From positions 1-7,426 of the forward strand of contig CAAGBE010000046.1 of assembly GCA_900768005.1 (NCBI GenBank): DNA of 7,426 nt, in the 5' to 3' direction. Of this stretch, positions 5,300 to 7,426 are shown in pieces. The stretch comes from Clostridia bacterium (GTDB lineage: Bacteria > Bacillota > Clostridia > UMGS1883). How positions within the stretch are numbered: the stretch's first letter is position 1; each line of letters opens with the position of its first letter. The position numbers were made by a program, and so were the translations under genes. The notes under the pieces are model-generated. The model saw only the letters and a list, made by a program, of their open reading frames with translations, had not been told where the DNA came from and searched no databases.

Positions 5300-6484
5300 T
5301 CAATCGCGGAAGTAAAGGTCACGGGTATAAACCTTATCTATCACGTCTGCAATATCTTCATTATAGCGATTTGCAATAATAACATCTGAAATCTTTTTAA
5401 ATTCTTCCAGTTCTTTTATAACTCTTGAATTAAAGAAGCTTTCCTCATTAAGAGTCGGCTCATACACAACAACCTCAATGCCTTTTGCCTTTATACGTTT
5501 CATAACTCCCTGAATTGAGCTTTGTCTGAAGTTATCAGAATTTGCTTTCATTGTAAGACGGTATATACCCACAATTTTAGGATTTCTTTCAATTATTCTT
5601 TCTGCAATAAAATCTTTACGGGTTGTATTTGCATCTACAATTGCACGGATAATATTGTTAGGCACATTGTTAAAGTTTGCTAAAAGCTGTTTTGTGTCCT
5701 TGGGAAAACAATAACCGCCATAACCGAATGAGGGGTTGTTGTAATGGTTTCCTATTCTGGGGTCTAATCCTACACCCTCAATAATCTGTTTGGTATCAAG
5801 CCCCCTTACCTCGCAGTAAGTGTCAAGCTCATTAAAGAACGATACGCGGAGTGCAAGATATGTATTGGAGAAAAGCTTTACTGCCTCTGCCTCAGTAGGA
5901 TTAATGAACAGGGTGGGAATATCCTCTTTTATTGCACCCTCTGCAAGAAGTGAAGCAAATACTCTTGCTTTTTCTGAGAGTCTCTCATCATTTATGGGAG
6001 CACCGACAATTATTCTGGACGGGTGAAGGTTATCGAAAAGCGCTCTGCCCTCTCTCAAAAATTCGGGTGAGAAAATTATATTGTCACAGTTATACTTCTT
6101 CCTTACAGAATCTGTATAACCTACAGGCACGGTAGATTTTATAACCATAATTGCATCAGGATTAATCTCCATGACCTGTTCAATTACGCTTTCTACACTT
6201 GTAGTGTCAAAATAATTAAGCTTGGGGTCATAATTTGTGGGGGTGGATATAATTATAAAATCAGCACCCTCATAAGCTTCTTTACTATTTGTAGTTGCCG
6301 TAAGATTAAGCTCTTTCTCGCTGAGGTATTCTTCAATTTCTTTATCAACTATGGGGGATTTACCGTTATTTATCATATCCACCTTTTCGGGGATGATATC
6401 AACTGCATAAACCTCATTATTCTGGGCAAGAAGTATTGCATTTGAAAGCCCAACATAACCTGTACCTGCTACTGCTATTTTCAT
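5300..6484 (-). CDS. ugd: UDP-glucose 6-dehydrogenase (E. coli Ugd-type)
   Basis: A 394-residue cytoplasmic enzyme that oxidises UDP-glucose to UDP-glucuronate with two NAD+, feeding capsule, exopolysaccharide or teichuronic-acid-type polymers. The NAD-binding Rossmann motif is GTGYVGLSN (7-15). Later come STPTNYDPK, the VIKSTVPVGYT stretch, SPEFLREGRAL and the central EAEAVKLFSNTYLALR helix. The active-site loop is GYGGYCFPKDTKQL with the catalytic nucleophile at Cys259. The C-terminal domain contains NTTRKDF, SSIQGVMKRIKAKG and ends VYTRDL. From memory it follows E. coli Ugd closely almost end to end, including DPRIGNHYNNPSFGYGGYC, and matches its ~388-residue length rather than the longer TuaD type. 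AAAGGA lies 9-10 nt before the ATG. The gene starts 24 nt after ddl with no terminator between, so the two are probably co-transcribed. A GDP-mannose or UDP-ManNAc specificity is unlikely given this resemblance. Confidence 0.94.
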   Translation of the reverse strand: MKIAVAGTGYVGLSNAILLAQNNEVYAVDIIPEKVDMINNGKSPIVDKEIEEYLSEKELNLTATTNSKEAYEGADFIIISTPTNYDPKLNYFDTTSVESVIEQVMEINPDAIMVIKSTVPVGYTDSVRKKYNCDNIIFSPEFLREGRALFDNLHPSRIIVGAPINDERLSEKARVFASLLAEGAIKEDIPTLFINPTEAEAVKLFSNTYLALRVSFFNELDTYCEVRGLDTKQIIEGVGLDPRIGNHYNNPSFGYGGYCFPKDTKQLLANFNNVPNNIIRAIVDANTTRKDFIAERIIERNPKIVGIYRLTMKANSDNFRQSSIQGVMKRIKAKGIEVVVYEPTLNEESFFNSRVIKELEEFKKISDVIIANRYNEDIADVIDKVYTRDLYFRD

Positions 6485-6508
6485 TTTCCCAGTTCCTTTC
6501 TTTTGTTT

Positions 6509-7426
6509 TTATTTTTCTAAAGCAAGTTTTACTATTGTATCAAGTAATTCAGGAAATTCCATTCCTGCATAACGGGCAGAGTCGGGGAATAAGCTCATAG
6601 ATGTCATTCCCGGTACTGTGTTAACCTCTATGACATAAGGAACATTTTCTTCATTAATTATAATATCCACACGGGACATTCCTCTGCACCCTAACGCCTT
6701 ATATGCATCAAGGGCTATTTTTTCTGTTTCTTTATAGGTTTTTTCATCAATTCTTGCAGGAATTATGTGTTGGCACATACCTTGGGTGTATTTTGACTGA
6801 TAATCGTAAAATTCATTCTCTGAAGTAATTTCTATTACGGGAAGTGCCGTGAGTTTATAATTTCCGATAATAGGCACCGTTACTTCCGTACCTTTTATAA
6901 ATTCCTCAACAAGAAGGCTGTCACCGTATTTTTTTATTTCAATTATTTCTTTTTCCAGAGCTTCCTGACTGTTTACAATGCTGACACCGATGCTGGAGCC
7001 TTGGCAGGAAGCTTTTAAAACAACGGGGAATTTGAATTTTTTCAATATTTCCTCTTTTATTTTTTTACTCGAGTCCTCAACGCTGTCAAACTCCATAAAC
7101 TCTGGTGTTTTTATATTTTTGTTAACTAAAATTTTCTTTGTCAGAATTTTATCCATACAAATGGCACTTGCCGAAACTCCTGGCCCTGTGTAGGGATAGC
7201 CCATCCACTCAAGCATACCCTGAATACAACCATCTTCCCCACCCTTGCCGTGGAGAGCAATAAACACCACATCGGGATTTATTTCCTGTATTTTCCCTAT
7301 GGACTCCTTCGTTATGTCAAGAGCCTTAACCTCGTAATTTTTCTCTGCCAAAGCCTCCGCCACAGCAGCACCGCTTCTAAGCGATACTTCTCGCTCGGTT
7401 GATATACCACCCATTAAAACCAATAC
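6509..7426 (-). CDS. ddl: D-alanine--D-alanine ligase (start cut by window edge)
   Basis: At least 306 codons of an ATP-grasp ligase that joins two D-alanines for the peptidoglycan stem peptide, in the cytoplasm. The open frame continues through the right edge (GTA TTG GTT TTA ATG GGT). The TTG at 7423 should not be taken as the start; only a few residues are probably missing. N-terminal domain: GGISTEREVSL with the catalytic Glu (E. coli DdlB E15 equivalent) and FIALHGKGGEDG. Central domain: YTGPGVSASAICMDK and the Gly/Ser loop QGSSIGVS, containing the S150 equivalent. Then FYDYQSKY, whose last Tyr matches E. coli Y216 and fits D-Ala-D-Ala rather than D-Ala-D-Lac synthesis. C-terminal: SRVDIIIN and EVNTVPGMTSMSLFP with the Mg ligands. 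The usual Lys-Pro before the loop is Lys-Ala here. Apparently the leader of the ddl-ugd gene pair within this window. Confidence 0.95.
   Translation of the reverse strand, partial: VLVLMGGISTEREVSLRSGAAVAEALAEKNYEVKALDITKESIGKIQEINPDVVFIALHGKGGEDGCIQGMLEWMGYPYTGPGVSASAICMDKILTKKILVNKNIKTPEFMEFDSVEDSSKKIKEEILKKFKFPVVLKASCQGSSIGVSIVNSQEALEKEIIEIKKYGDSLLVEEFIKGTEVTVPIIGNYKLTALPVIEITSENEFYDYQSKYTQGMCQHIIPARIDEKTYKETEKIALDAYKALGCRGMSRVDIIINEENVPYVIEVNTVPGMTSMSLFPDSARYAGMEFPELLDTIVKLALEK

Noticed and set aside
7421..7423. TTG at 7423 as the ddl start codon
   Set aside because: The frame stays open to the window edge, and the Ddl family normally has several residues before the GG motif here, so the true start lies beyond the window.

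Overview
The window is a compact stretch of bacterial chromosome with low-to-moderate G+C. Nearly all coding is on the minus strand, genes are closely packed, and several start/stop pairs overlap. The YmfF/YmfH-type M16 pair, the YqxD-type DUF188 protein, the ABC-F ATPase with a C-terminal coiled coil, strong AGGAGG-type ribosome binding sites and the Asp/Asn-rich lipoprotein all point to a low-GC Gram-positive, most likely a gut-type Clostridia (Oscillospiraceae/Ruminococcaceae-like). That placement is an inference from gene content, not a database match.

Right block (7426 down to 2315, transcribed leftwards): a D-alanine--D-alanine ligase cut by the window edge; an E. coli Ugd-like UDP-glucose 6-dehydrogenase 24 nt later; after a 65-nt gap an ABC-F ATPase; then a YaiI/YqxD-family (DUF188) protein and an RdgB/HAM1 non-canonical purine NTP pyrophosphatase. 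The last three genes are joined by two successive 4-nt ATGA overlaps. The block combines envelope precursor synthesis (Ddl, Ugd), translation support (ABC-F) and nucleotide-pool cleaning (RdgB).

Middle (about 1965-2317): the only plus-strand gene, a 42-codon peptide too short for ordinary gene callers. It carries eight cysteines in CxC motifs on both sides of a short hydrophobic segment. It has a near-ideal ribosome binding site, a candidate promoter and its own strong intrinsic terminator, so it looks like a self-contained transcription unit. The terminator U-tract touches the stop codon of the convergent rdgB. The peptide gene is divergent from the next minus-strand gene.

Left block (1964 down to 1, transcribed leftwards): a small acidic, repeat-containing predicted lipoprotein, then a heterodimer-type M16 peptidase pair. 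The first member (YmfF-like) lacks the zinc motif. The second (YmfH-like, cut by the left edge) has HFLEH. Their stop and start overlap as TAATG, with a perfect ribosome binding site inside the upstream gene.

Most of the window is ordinary core-genome content. The best candidate for something poorly described is the cysteine-rich micro-membrane-protein at 2127-2255 with its compact regulatory surroundings, followed by the repeat lipoprotein opposite it. No tRNA, rRNA, CRISPR array, insertion sequence or phage signature was seen.
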